Positions 45,421 to 54,667 of a DNA stretch of 64,000 nucleotides are shown here, in pieces. The notes under the pieces are model-generated. The model saw nothing but the letters and a program-made list of their open reading frames with translations, had not been told where the DNA came from and searched no databases. The stretch covers positions 1-64,000 of the forward strand of contig JANYEA010000063.1 in assembly GCA_025363385.1 (NCBI GenBank), written 5' to 3'. This DNA comes from Bacteroidota bacterium. GTDB taxonomy: Bacteria; Bacteroidota; Bacteroidia; Chitinophagales; Chitinophagaceae. Numbering within the stretch: position 1 is the first letter of the stretch; every line of letters starts with the position of its first letter. The position numbers and the translations under genes are program-made.

Positions 45421-48400
45421 ATGAGAAAAATTAAAATCTTTTTCTTCGGGTTATTGTTTGCTTCAGCGCTACAGGCCCAAGAAAGTTTTCCAGTGAATGG
45501 TGTTGCAGATAAACGCGAAGGTTGCTATGCATTCACAAATGCAACCATTGTAAAAGACGCAGAAACCACCATTAGTAAAGCAACACTGCTAATTAGAGAT
45601 GGTAAAATAATTGCCATTGGAACAACAGGTATCAGTATTCCAAAAGATGCTGTAGTGATAGATTGCAAAAACAAATATATCTATCCATCTTTTATAGACA
45701 TCTATAGCGACTATGGAATTACCCAACCGCAGCGTCCTGCAGGTGGTTTTAATTTTAATGCACCCGTACAAATCAATTCAAATTCAAAAGCCGCTTTCGG
45801 ATGGAATCAAGCAGTTCACCCAGAAGTAGATGCTGTAAAACAGTTTTCTATCGATGCAGGAAAAGCAAAGGGATTGCGTGAATTAGGATTTGGTTCTGTA
45901 TTAACACATGTGAAAGATGGAATCGCTCGTGGTACAGGAACATTTGTAACACTTGGAGAAACCAAAGAAAATTTAGTGGTATTAAAAGACAAAGCAAGTG
46001 CACATTATTCTTTTAGTAAGGGAACATCCACACAGGCATATCCAACAAGTGCCATGGGATCTATTGCACTATTACGTCAAACCTATCTTGATGCACAGTG
46101 GTATAAAAACAAACCAGCAAAAGAAGGTTTGAATCTATCGATGCAAAGTTGGAACGACAATCAATCACTTCCTCAAATCTTTGAAGCAGAAGACAAATGG
46201 AATGAGATACGTGCAGATAGAATCGGAGATGAATTTTCTGTTCAATACATTATTAAAGGTGGCGGAAACGAATACCAGCGAATCAAAGAAATTGCAGCAA
46301 CAAAAGCAACACTTATCGTAGGTGTAAATTACCCGGTAGCAATGGATGTAGAAGATCCTAACGATGCCCGTGCCGTTTCATTATCAGACATGAAACACTG
46401 GGAATTAGCACCCACCAATTTGGGAGCACTTGAAAAAGCAAATATCCCTTTTTGCATTACTTCTTCCGATTTGAAAGATAGCAAGAGCTTTATTACAAAC
46501 CTTAGAAAGGCAATGGATATGGGATTGAGCGAAAAAAAGGCTTTAGAAGCTTTGACAAAAACCCCTGCTACCTTATTAAGTGTATATGACAAAGTAGGAA
46601 GTATTGAAACAGGTAAGCTAGCCAACTTTTTAATTAGCAATGGTCCTATCTTTTCTGAAAAGACAGCTATTCTACAAAACTGGGTAGCAGGTGAAAAGTT
46701 TAGTGTAAAAGAAGATCAATGGTTAGATATAAAAGGAAGCTATACACTAAAAATTAACTCAGAAGCAGGAACGATCAATTACACATTAGATGTAAAAAAT
46801 GCATCGAGTGCTTCAGTTATTGGAAAAGATACTTTGACTGGTAAATTTACGTATGATGGAAAAATAGTGAAATTAAATTTCTCACCCATTCCTTCTAAAA
46901 AACCAGCAATTGCCTCGGCAACAGGAACTACAAATACAGCACCACAAGGAATGCCAGGTGGATTTGGCAGAGCAGCGAGTGCAAACACTTACCGACTGAG
47001 TGGTGTATCCAATGGGTATAGTTGGAATGGAAATGGAGAAGATACTGCAGGCAATAGAATAACCTGGACCGCTACTTTTGATTCTGCATATAATGCTCCA
47101 ATAGATTCAGTGAAGAAAAAATCAAACAGTAATCAACGTTTAGCTAAAGTTACTTATCCGTTTGATGGGTATGGATGGGAAGAAGCTCCAAAGCAAGAAA
47201 CCATATTAATTAAAAATGCAACGATCTGGACAAACGAAAAAGAAGGCATATTAGAAAATACTGATCTTCTTTTAAAAGATGGCAAAATTGCAAAAGTGGG
47301 CAAAAACTTATCTGAATCTAGTGCAAAAACTATTGATGGTACTGGTAAACATATAACTGTGGGTATCATTGATGAACACTCTCATATTGCAGCAAGTTCT
47401 ATTAACGAAGGCGCACAGTCGGTAACTTCTGAAGTACGTATCGGAGATAATATGAACCCAGAAGATATTAATATCTATCGTCAGCTGAGTGGAGGTGTAA
47501 CCAGTTCGCATATTCTACATGGTTCTGCAAATACTATTGGTGGTCAGACCCAATTGATGAAACTACGTTGGGGTGCTGATGATGAAGGATTAAAGTTTAA
47601 AGGGGCTGATCCATTTATCAAATTTGCTTTGGGAGAAAATGTTAAACGTACTACAGCTAACCAAGGAAATAATCGTTTCCCTGATACTCGTATGGGTGTA
47701 GCTGAAGTATTGAACGATGCTTTCGCTCGAGCAAAAGATTATGAGAAAGCAATGAAGCTAGATCCGAAAACCAGAAGAGATCTGGAATTAGAAGCATTGG
47801 TAGAAATATTAAATAAGAAAAGATTTATTACCTGTCACTCTTATGTGCAAAGTGAAATTACAGCAGCCATGCGTGTAGGTGATAAATACGGATTTACTTT
47901 CAACACTTTCACACATATATTGGAAGGATATAAAGTAGCAGACAAAATGAAAGAGCATGGATCTAATGCATCTACTTTCTCAGACTGGTATTATTATAAA
48001 GTGGAGGTAACAGATGCCATTGCCTATAATGCAGCAATTATGCATCAGGTTGGTTTAAATGTTTGTATTAATTCAGATGATGCTGAAATGGCAAGAAGAC
48101 TAAATCAGGAAGCGGGTAAAATTGTTCGTTACGGTGGTGTGAGTGAAATAGAAGCATTGAAAATGGTTACATTAAATCCTGCCATTGCATTACACGTATC
48201 AGATAAAGTTGGAAGTATTAAAGTGGGTAAAGATGCAGACATCGTTATCTGGAGTAATAACCCATTGAGCATTTATGCAAAATCTGAAAAAACAATTGTA
48301 GATGGTATTGTTTACTGGGATCGTGAAAAAGATCTTGAACAACGCAAAAAAATTCAAGCGGAACGTTATCGCCTGACACAAAAACTGATTGGCGAAAAGA

Positions 48401-48528
48401 AAAGCGGTGGACCTGTTCGACCCGCAGAACCAAGCTGGCAGGAGATCTTAAGCTGTGGAGACCACGCACATAAAGATGGTATGTATACAGTAGATGTTCA
48501 AGAACTTGAAAACCAAAACAATAAATAA
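45421..48528 (+). CDS. Exported tandem amidohydrolase
   Basis: Protein of 1035 aa with signal peptide ('MRKIKIFFFGLLFASALQAQ') and two amidohydrolase-like halves. The first half (about 35-425) has the urease-type beta sandwich ('NATIVKDAETTISKATLLIRDGK') but lacks the HxH metal motif: 'PSFIDIYSDYG' stands in its place. The second half (about 595-1000) has His653 and His655 in 'IIDEHSHI', a His in 'ITCHSYV', a His in 'FTHILEGY' and Asp in 'NSDDAEM', so it should bind metal. It may hydrolyse cyclic dipeptides or similar amides in the periplasm; the substrate is not known. The second gene of the pair follows after 6 bases. Confidence 0.85.
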   Translation: MRKIKIFFFGLLFASALQAQESFPVNGVADKREGCYAFTNATIVKDAETTISKATLLIRDGKIIAIGTTGISIPKDAVVIDCKNKYIYPSFIDIYSDYGITQPQRPAGGFNFNAPVQINSNSKAAFGWNQAVHPEVDAVKQFSIDAGKAKGLRELGFGSVLTHVKDGIARGTGTFVTLGETKENLVVLKDKASAHYSFSKGTSTQAYPTSAMGSIALLRQTYLDAQWYKNKPAKEGLNLSMQSWNDNQSLPQIFEAEDKWNEIRADRIGDEFSVQYIIKGGGNEYQRIKEIAATKATLIVGVNYPVAMDVEDPNDARAVSLSDMKHWELAPTNLGALEKANIPFCITSSDLKDSKSFITNLRKAMDMGLSEKKALEALTKTPATLLSVYDKVGSIETGKLANFLISNGPIFSEKTAILQNWVAGEKFSVKEDQWLDIKGSYTLKINSEAGTINYTLDVKNASSASVIGKDTLTGKFTYDGKIVKLNFSPIPSKKPAIASATGTTNTAPQGMPGGFGRAASANTYRLSGVSNGYSWNGNGEDTAGNRITWTATFDSAYNAPIDSVKKKSNSNQRLAKVTYPFDGYGWEEAPKQETILIKNATIWTNEKEGILENTDLLLKDGKIAKVGKNLSESSAKTIDGTGKHITVGIIDEHSHIAASSINEGAQSVTSEVRIGDNMNPEDINIYRQLSGGVTSSHILHGSANTIGGQTQLMKLRWGADDEGLKFKGADPFIKFALGENVKRTTANQGNNRFPDTRMGVAEVLNDAFARAKDYEKAMKLDPKTRRDLELEALVEILNKKRFITCHSYVQSEITAAMRVGDKYGFTFNTFTHILEGYKVADKMKEHGSNASTFSDWYYYKVEVTDAIAYNAAIMHQVGLNVCINSDDAEMARRLNQEAGKIVRYGGVSEIEALKMVTLNPAIALHVSDKVGSIKVGKDADIVIWSNNPLSIYAKSEKTIVDGIVYWDREKDLEQRKKIQAERYRLTQKLIGEKKSGGPVRPAEPSWQEILSCGDHAHKDGMYTVDVQELENQNNK

Positions 48529-48534
48529 TTAGCC

Positions 48535-49851
48535 ATGAAAAAATTATTATATACACTAACAGCACTGATCGCAATTGGCAGTTATGCAAAAGCACAGGAG
48601 ACTGTTTATCCGTCGAAAGACACTAAGGGTTTAATATTCATCACAAACGGAACCGTGCATGTAGGCAATGGAACCATTTTGGAAAACGCTACAATTAAAA
48701 TAAATAATGGAAAGATTGTAGAAGTAGGAACCAATATTGCGATTCCTGCAGATGATGTAAAAGTATACAGTGCAAAGGGAAAACAAGTTTACCCGGGCCT
48801 TATATTATCAGCATCAGATGTGGGTTTAAAAGAAATTTCTAACGGGGTTCGTGCGAGTAACGACTATGCAGAAATTGGTGAATACAATAGTGATGTTAGA
48901 TCCATCACAGCATATAATACAGATTCACGTGTAATGAATGTGTTGAGAAGTAACGGTATTTTATTGGCCAGCGTAAATCCGGAAGGTGGTGTAATTACCG
49001 GATCTTCTTCGGTAGTACAATTTGATGCATGGAACTGGGAAGATGCTGCCTATAAAATGGATGCAGGTATTCATATAAATATGCCAAGTTTTATTGTACG
49101 TTTTGGAAGAAGGGGTGGATTTGCTGCTTTTGGTGCATCTGCTCCAACAGATCCTGCAAAAATTGCTTTAGAAAAAACAGAAGAAATCAGAAATTTCTTT
49201 CGCGAAGCAAAAGCCTATAACCAGGAAAGTTTACACACAAACACAAATTTAAAATTAGCTGCTACAAAAGGATTGTTTGAAAAGAAACAAAAATTATATG
49301 TACACGCTGATCAGGTGAAACAAATGCTCGTAGCCATCGACTTTGTAAAAGAATTTGGTTTTGATGTGGTAATTGTTGGCGGTTCAGAAAGTTTTCAAAT
49401 TGCTGACCTTTTAAAATCAGCCAATATCGCAGTAATCCTTAGTGAGGAACACGCACTTCCAGCAACAGAAGATGATGATATTGACCAGCCTTACAAAACA
49501 CCAGCTGCTTTACAAAAAGCGGGGGTTTTGTTTTCACTAAACGATAACTCAGATAATACACGCTACCGTAATGTTTCATATAATGCAGGAACAGCAGCAA
49601 CTTATGGTTTAACAAAGGAGGAAGCTTTAAGTGCTATTACTTTAAATGCTGCCAAAATTTTGGGAGTTGATGATCGTACCGGTTCTATTGAAGTTGGGAA
49701 AGACGCCAATATCATTATTACATCTGGAGATATTATGGATATGAAGAGCAGTACGGTAGAACATGCGTTTATTCAAGGTAGAAAAATAAGTCTTGAGAAT
49801 AAACAAACTCAATTGTATGAACGTTATAAGTATAAATACGGCATTAAGTAG
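48535..49851 (+). CDS. Exported amidohydrolase-like protein, metal site degenerate
   Basis: Protein of 438 aa with signal peptide ending 'SYAKAQ'. It resembles the first half of the preceding protein: 'NGTVHVGNGTILENATIKINNGK', then 'YPGLILSASDVG' where the HxH ligand pair is expected, so the usual metal centre is missing. The C-terminal signature 'ALSAITLNAAKILGVDDRTGSIEVGKDANIII' is intact. It is probably a partner subunit of the upstream amidohydrolase. It is encoded 6 bases downstream of it, and a strong terminator follows. Confidence 0.82.
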   Translation: MKKLLYTLTALIAIGSYAKAQETVYPSKDTKGLIFITNGTVHVGNGTILENATIKINNGKIVEVGTNIAIPADDVKVYSAKGKQVYPGLILSASDVGLKEISNGVRASNDYAEIGEYNSDVRSITAYNTDSRVMNVLRSNGILLASVNPEGGVITGSSSVVQFDAWNWEDAAYKMDAGIHINMPSFIVRFGRRGGFAAFGASAPTDPAKIALEKTEEIRNFFREAKAYNQESLHTNTNLKLAATKGLFEKKQKLYVHADQVKQMLVAIDFVKEFGFDVVIVGGSESFQIADLLKSANIAVILSEEHALPATEDDDIDQPYKTPAALQKAGVLFSLNDNSDNTRYRNVSYNAGTAATYGLTKEEALSAITLNAAKILGVDDRTGSIEVGKDANIIITSGDIMDMKSSTVEHAFIQGRKISLENKQTQLYERYKYKYGIK

Positions 49852-49879
49852 TTGATCCCACTAACTATATGAGAGCCGA

Positions 49880-49907
49880 AACCCTCGCAATTTGCGGGGG
49901 TTTTTTT
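49880..49907 (+). terminator. Terminator before polA
   Basis: ACCCTCGC (49881-49888) pairs with GCGGGGGT (49894-49901), including one T-G pair, followed by a run of seven or eight T. It ends the amidohydrolase operon. Confidence 0.88.
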
Positions 49908-49938
49908 ATTTGGCGTGTAAATTCTATAACTTAGCCGC

Positions 49939-52776
49939 ATGGCTAAAAAACTTTTTCTGCTTGACGCTTTTGCATTGATCTTTCGTGCCTATTATGCATT
50001 GATCAGAAACCCCAGAATAACTTCTAAAGGTTTTAACACAAATGCACAATTTGGGTTTACCTCTACCCTTTTTGATTTGATTAATAAAGAAATGCCTACC
50101 CATTTAGCTGTTTGCTTTGATACCAAAGCGCCAACAGAAAGGCATACTGATTTTGCAGATTATAAGGCCAATCGTCAGGAAACACCGGAAGACTTACTGG
50201 CTTCTATTCCCGATATTAAGCGAATCATTCGTGGATTTAATATTCCGGTAGTTGAATTAGATGGATTTGAAGCTGATGATGTGATTGGAACTTTGGCTTG
50301 GGCAGGAGCCGATGCGGGGTATGAAGTATATATGGTAACGCCAGATAAGGATTATGGACAATTACTGATTCATCCCAGTGTTTTTATTTACAAGCCCCCA
50401 TTCATGGGGAATCCACACGAAATATTGACAGCTGAAAAAATCTGTGCCAAATGGGATATTGAGAGGGTAGAACAGGTGGTCGATATGTTGGGCATGATGG
50501 GTGATGCAGTAGATAATATACCAGGTATACCCGGAGTAGGAGAAAAAACAGCAGCAAAATTATTGAAGGAATTTGGAACGCTTGAAAATGTACTGGCCAA
50601 TGCAGAAAGTTTAAAAGGAGCCCTTGGCGAAAAGGTTAGAAATAATAAAGATCTAGCTATCCTTAGTAAAAAATTAGCCACCATTATTACGACGGTTCCG
50701 GTAGAATTCCATGAAGAGAATTTTAGATTGAAAGAATGGAATAAAGAAGAGCTGATACAGGTGTTTACAGAATTGGAATTTAAAACACTAGGTAAAAGAA
50801 TATTAGGAGATTCTTTCAATGCGTTTCAATCTGTACCACAAGCTGGCCAGATGGATCTCTTCGGAAACCCTGTTGCTACAGAAGACAACAAACAAAAATC
50901 AACAGAACTAAAACATGCGCTTGCCGAAGATGGAGAACAGTTGGGTATGGCTGCAGATAAAAACATTCACAATACTGCACACGATTATAAATTGGTGCAT
51001 GGTAAAGAAAATATTGAAAAACTGATTCAGGAATTATTGCTTCAAAAAGAAATTTGTTTCGATACAGAAACAACTAATATTGATGCCAATGAGGCCGAGT
51101 TAGTAGGTATGAGTTTTTCGTTTAAGTTAGCCGAAGGGTATTATATTCCTTGCCCAGCTAACAAAAAACAAACAGAAGAAATATTAAAAATGTTTGAACC
51201 CTTATTTAATAAAACCGATGTTTTATGGGTAGGACAAAACATCAAGTATGATTTGCTGGTATTGAAGTGGTATGATGTTGAACTGAAAGGAAAATTATTC
51301 GACACTATGTTAGCACATTATCTGATTGAGCCAGAAGGCAGGCGGAGTATGGATTTGCTGAGTGCGCAATACTTAGGATATGAACCAGTTCACATTGATG
51401 AGTTGATCGGTAAAAAAGGGAAAGGCCAGGGAAACATGCGCGATGTGGATGAGGAGAAAGCAAAAGAATATGCTGCAGAAGATGCAGATATAACTTTGCA
51501 ATTGAAACAGGTATTTGTTCCTTTATTAGTAGAAAAAGATGTGGGCCGTGTTTTTAACGAAGTAGAAAATCCTTTGGTTCCTGTATTAACTGATATGGAA
51601 TACGAAGGTGTTAAAATTGATATTGACTTCTTACATGCATACAGCAAGGAATTAGAAAAAGATGCAAAAGTATTTGAGGAGAATGTATACAGAACTGCAG
51701 GTGTTCGATTCAATCTTGCTTCACCAAAACAATTGGGTGAAGTATTATTTGATAAATTAAAAATTGATCCAAAAGCAAAGAAAACGAAAACGGGTCAGTA
51801 TGCAACCGGTGAAGATGTATTACAAAAATTAGCAGCCAACAATCCAATTGTAGAAGATATTCTGGGTTATCGCGAGCTAACTAAATTAAAAAGTACTTAT
51901 GTAGATGCGTTACCAGAACTCATCAATAGTAAAACAGGAAGGGTGCATACGTCCTATGCACAAGCAGTAGCTGTAACAGGAAGATTAAGTAGTAATAATC
52001 CAAACCTTCAAAATATACCCATTAGAAGTGATCGGGGCAAAGAAATTAGAAAAGCCTTTATTCCCAGAGATGGCAATCATGTGTTGGTTAGTGCCGACTA
52101 TTCTCAAATTGAACTGAGAATTGTAGCGGCCATTAGTGGTGACCCAAATATGTGTGAAGCATTTAAAGCAGGAAAAGATATTCATACTGCCACTGCAGCA
52201 AAAGTGTATAATGTAGCAGAATCAGAAGTAACCAAGGAAATGCGTTACAAGGCAAAGAGTGTAAATTTTGGAATCATTTACGGACAGGGTGCATTTGGCT
52301 TAGCTGAGAATTTAGGTATTTCAAGAGCAGAAGCTAAAGAAATCATTGATAATTATAAAAAGGAATTTGTAGGCATCACCAGTTATATGGATAACACCAT
52401 CAATTTTGCAAAAGAGAATGGATACGTGGAAACCTTAATGGGCAGAAAGCGTTGGTTGAAAGATATTGGTTCTGCTAACTTTACTGTTCGTGGTTTTGCA
52501 GAACGAAATGCGGTTAATTCACCTATACAGGGAACAGCGGCAGATATGATTAAGTTAGCTATGATTCGAATTCATCAAGCTATCAAAGATGCTGGCTTAC
52601 AATCTAAAATGATTTTACAGGTACACGATGAATTGGTATTTGACGCATTGCCAGAAGAATTAGAAATATTAAAACCCATTATCCTAAACAATATGCGTGC
52701 AGCACTTCCGCTACCAAACGGTGTTCCTGTGGAAGCAGAATTGGGAGTGGGAGAAAGCTGGTTGGAAGCACATTAG
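49939..52776 (+). CDS. polA: DNA polymerase I
   Basis: Repair and primer-removing polymerase of 945 aa with all three domains. The 5'-3' exonuclease (1-290) includes 'CFDTKAPTERH' and the helix-hairpin-helix 'NIPGIPGVGEKTAAKLL'. The 3'-5' exonuclease keeps its catalytic acids ('CFDTETTNID'). The polymerase has motif A 'VSADYSQIELR', the O helix 'RYKAKSVNFGIIYG' and motif C 'QVHDELVF'. It ends 'GVGESWLEAH'. It begins its own transcription unit after a terminator; two small genes follow. Confidence 0.97.
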   Translation: MAKKLFLLDAFALIFRAYYALIRNPRITSKGFNTNAQFGFTSTLFDLINKEMPTHLAVCFDTKAPTERHTDFADYKANRQETPEDLLASIPDIKRIIRGFNIPVVELDGFEADDVIGTLAWAGADAGYEVYMVTPDKDYGQLLIHPSVFIYKPPFMGNPHEILTAEKICAKWDIERVEQVVDMLGMMGDAVDNIPGIPGVGEKTAAKLLKEFGTLENVLANAESLKGALGEKVRNNKDLAILSKKLATIITTVPVEFHEENFRLKEWNKEELIQVFTELEFKTLGKRILGDSFNAFQSVPQAGQMDLFGNPVATEDNKQKSTELKHALAEDGEQLGMAADKNIHNTAHDYKLVHGKENIEKLIQELLLQKEICFDTETTNIDANEAELVGMSFSFKLAEGYYIPCPANKKQTEEILKMFEPLFNKTDVLWVGQNIKYDLLVLKWYDVELKGKLFDTMLAHYLIEPEGRRSMDLLSAQYLGYEPVHIDELIGKKGKGQGNMRDVDEEKAKEYAAEDADITLQLKQVFVPLLVEKDVGRVFNEVENPLVPVLTDMEYEGVKIDIDFLHAYSKELEKDAKVFEENVYRTAGVRFNLASPKQLGEVLFDKLKIDPKAKKTKTGQYATGEDVLQKLAANNPIVEDILGYRELTKLKSTYVDALPELINSKTGRVHTSYAQAVAVTGRLSSNNPNLQNIPIRSDRGKEIRKAFIPRDGNHVLVSADYSQIELRIVAAISGDPNMCEAFKAGKDIHTATAAKVYNVAESEVTKEMRYKAKSVNFGIIYGQGAFGLAENLGISRAEAKEIIDNYKKEFVGITSYMDNTINFAKENGYVETLMGRKRWLKDIGSANFTVRGFAERNAVNSPIQGTAADMIKLAMIRIHQAIKDAGLQSKMILQVHDELVFDALPEELEILKPIILNNMRAALPLPNGVPVEAELGVGESWLEAH

Positions 52777-52797
52777 AATCTATTGATAAGTATTATT

Positions 52798-53268
52798 ATG
52801 AATAAGAACGAAGAAACAATACACCGCTTTTATAAAGCTTTTCAACAATTAGATTATGCTACCATGCAATCCTGTTATCATCCCGAAGCGGTATTTAACG
52901 ATCCCGCCTTTGGTTTATTAGATGCTGGTTATACTAATGCTATGTGGCAAATGTTATGTACCAGAGCAAAGAACTTTAATTTAACTTATGGTAATATTCA
53001 ATTACTGGATGAAGAATACTCTACCTGTAATTGGAATGCCACTTATCTATTTTCAAGTACTGGAAGAAGGGTGCACAATAAGATCAAAGCATATATGCGA
53101 TTTAAAGATGGGCTAATAATAGAACACACTGAAGCATTTAATTTTTATAAATGGACAAGAATGGCTTTGGGCTTACCTGGTTTTTTATTCGGCTGGAGTA
53201 ATTTTATGCATAGAAAAATTCAAAAACGTGCAAGGGCTGGTTTAGTAAAATTCATGGAAACAAATTAA
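52798..53268 (+). CDS. NTF2/SnoaL-like domain protein
   Basis: Protein of 156 aa with the cone-shaped NTF2-like fold signature: 'FYKAFQQLDYATMQSCYHPEAVFNDPAFG' at the N-terminus, and 'IKAYMRFKDGLIIEHTEAFNFYKW' near the end. Such proteins are small-molecule-binding or isomerase-like; the function here is unknown. The frame opens at TTG 52783, but ATG 52798 gives the normal start. It is followed after 5 bases by the sterol desaturase family gene. Confidence 0.8.
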   Translation: MNKNEETIHRFYKAFQQLDYATMQSCYHPEAVFNDPAFGLLDAGYTNAMWQMLCTRAKNFNLTYGNIQLLDEEYSTCNWNATYLFSSTGRRVHNKIKAYMRFKDGLIIEHTEAFNFYKWTRMALGLPGFLFGWSNFMHRKIQKRARAGLVKFMETN

Positions 53269-53273
53269 AGTAT

Positions 53274-54035
53274 ATGCAAATTGATTGGGGCTTTTTTTGG
53301 ATCATTGCCAACAGAATTGGCAGCAGGTATTATATTATTGCCGGCACCATATTTTTTATATTCTATGTGTTGCTGAAGAAGAAATGGCGCTACAAAAAAT
53401 TACAAACCAAGGAAGCTAAGAGCGCAGATTTTTTAAGAGAGATCTTATACTCATCTGGCACCATATTGATTTTTTCTTCCTTTATTCTATTTCTACACAA
53501 TCCAGCAATAGCGCCACATACCACCCGATATTTACATATCGAAGATCATGGCTGGTATTATTATTTTGCTGTATTTCCCATCTTGTTTTTAATTCACGAT
53601 ACCTATTTTTATTGGGCACACCGCATCATGCATCATCCAGTTTTATTTAAATGGATTCATCTGGTTCATCATCAATCAACCAATCCATCACCTTGGGCAG
53701 CTTACGCATTTCATCCACTAGAAGCCATCATTGAACAGGGAGTCGTATTTATTTTTTATTTCACAATACCCATACATATCACACACCTCCTTTTTTTCTT
53801 TCTGTTCTCAATTCTTTATAATATATATGGTCATCTGGGTTATGAATTATATCCCAAAAACTTCAACCGATCTTTGTTGGGTAAATGGATCAATACGTCA
53901 ACCAATCACAATCAACACCACCAATATTTCAAAGGCAATTACGGATTGTATTTATTATTCTGGGATAGAATGATGGGAACCATTCGAAAGGATTACGACG
54001 AAAAGTTTGATGATATTACCAGTAGAAAAGCTTAG
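53274..54035 (+). CDS. Sterol desaturase/fatty acid hydroxylase family protein
   Basis: Membrane di-iron enzyme of 253 aa. The His boxes 'HDTYFYWAHRIMHH', 'HLVHHQS' and 'NHNQHHQ' are complete, and four to five hydrophobic segments surround them. It should hydroxylate or desaturate a lipid; the substrate cannot be told from sequence. It probably shares a transcript with the NTF2-like gene. Its last 4 bases overlap the 3' end of the convergent DUF2480 gene. Confidence 0.88.
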   Translation: MQIDWGFFWIIANRIGSRYYIIAGTIFFIFYVLLKKKWRYKKLQTKEAKSADFLREILYSSGTILIFSSFILFLHNPAIAPHTTRYLHIEDHGWYYYFAVFPILFLIHDTYFYWAHRIMHHPVLFKWIHLVHHQSTNPSPWAAYAFHPLEAIIEQGVVFIFYFTIPIHITHLLFFFLFSILYNIYGHLGYELYPKNFNRSLLGKWINTSTNHNQHHQYFKGNYGLYLLFWDRMMGTIRKDYDEKFDDITSRKA

Positions 54036-54553
54036 AGTTTTGGTGCTGGTTTTTTATAAATGGGAATCGTACTACAGGGTTCTCCATACATGATGCTTTT
54101 TACATAGGGTCTTAATAGGTTGGTAATTTCCACATAAGCTGTTTCGGGAATGGAAACATCACCACAACCTTTTACCACCACCCTTTTATCTTCATAAGAA
54201 GCCGCATCGAAAGAAGCGAGGTTCTTTAAGAAAAGTTGATCTATCAATTTTTGTTCATTACCAAAGACTATTTCTTTTGCAACAGGTTGCAAGTAGCTGG
54301 CAATTAACATATAGGCCCACATGGGTATAATAGCATCAGCAGAACAAGTAATAGCAACATAGGCATCCTGATATTGAGACCAATCGGTAGTTTGAAGAGC
54401 TGCACGAAAATCCTTTTCTTTCAGAATCAATTCCATAAACAAATAGCCCTTCAAATCGAAAGTTTTGATTTCACCTTTTGGATAAAATATTTCCAGATCT
54501 AATGTGATCAGTCCGCTCTCTGCTACTTTGTTTACAAAAATTTCTTCTACCAT
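54032..54553 (-). CDS. DUF2480 family protein
   Basis: Cytoplasmic protein of 173 aa found almost only in Bacteroidota. 'AYVAITCSADAIIPMWAYMLIASYL' in the middle and 'VVVKGCGDVSIPETAYVEITNLLRPYVKSIMYGEPCSTIPIYK' at the end are typical of the family. The function is not known. Convergent with the sterol desaturase family gene. Confidence 0.85.
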   Translation of the reverse strand: MVEEIFVNKVAESGLITLDLEIFYPKGEIKTFDLKGYLFMELILKEKDFRAALQTTDWSQYQDAYVAITCSADAIIPMWAYMLIASYLQPVAKEIVFGNEQKLIDQLFLKNLASFDAASYEDKRVVVKGCGDVSIPETAYVEITNLLRPYVKSIMYGEPCSTIPIYKKPAPKL

Positions 54554-54611
54554 AAAAAATGATTGGGTACAAAATTAAGCGATTGAAGGGTAAGAAACTT
54601 TCGTTATCGGT

Positions 54612-54647
54612 AAAACAAAAGCCCTCCGCGAAGATCGGGAGGGCTTA
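54612..54647 (-). terminator. Terminator of the PpiD-like gene
   Basis: On the minus strand AGCCCTCC (54646-54639) pairs with GGAGGGCT (54627-54620), followed by TTTGTTTT. It lies 20 bases past the stop at 54668. Confidence 0.85.
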
Positions 54648-54667
54648 GAAAGTATTGTAGGAATAGA

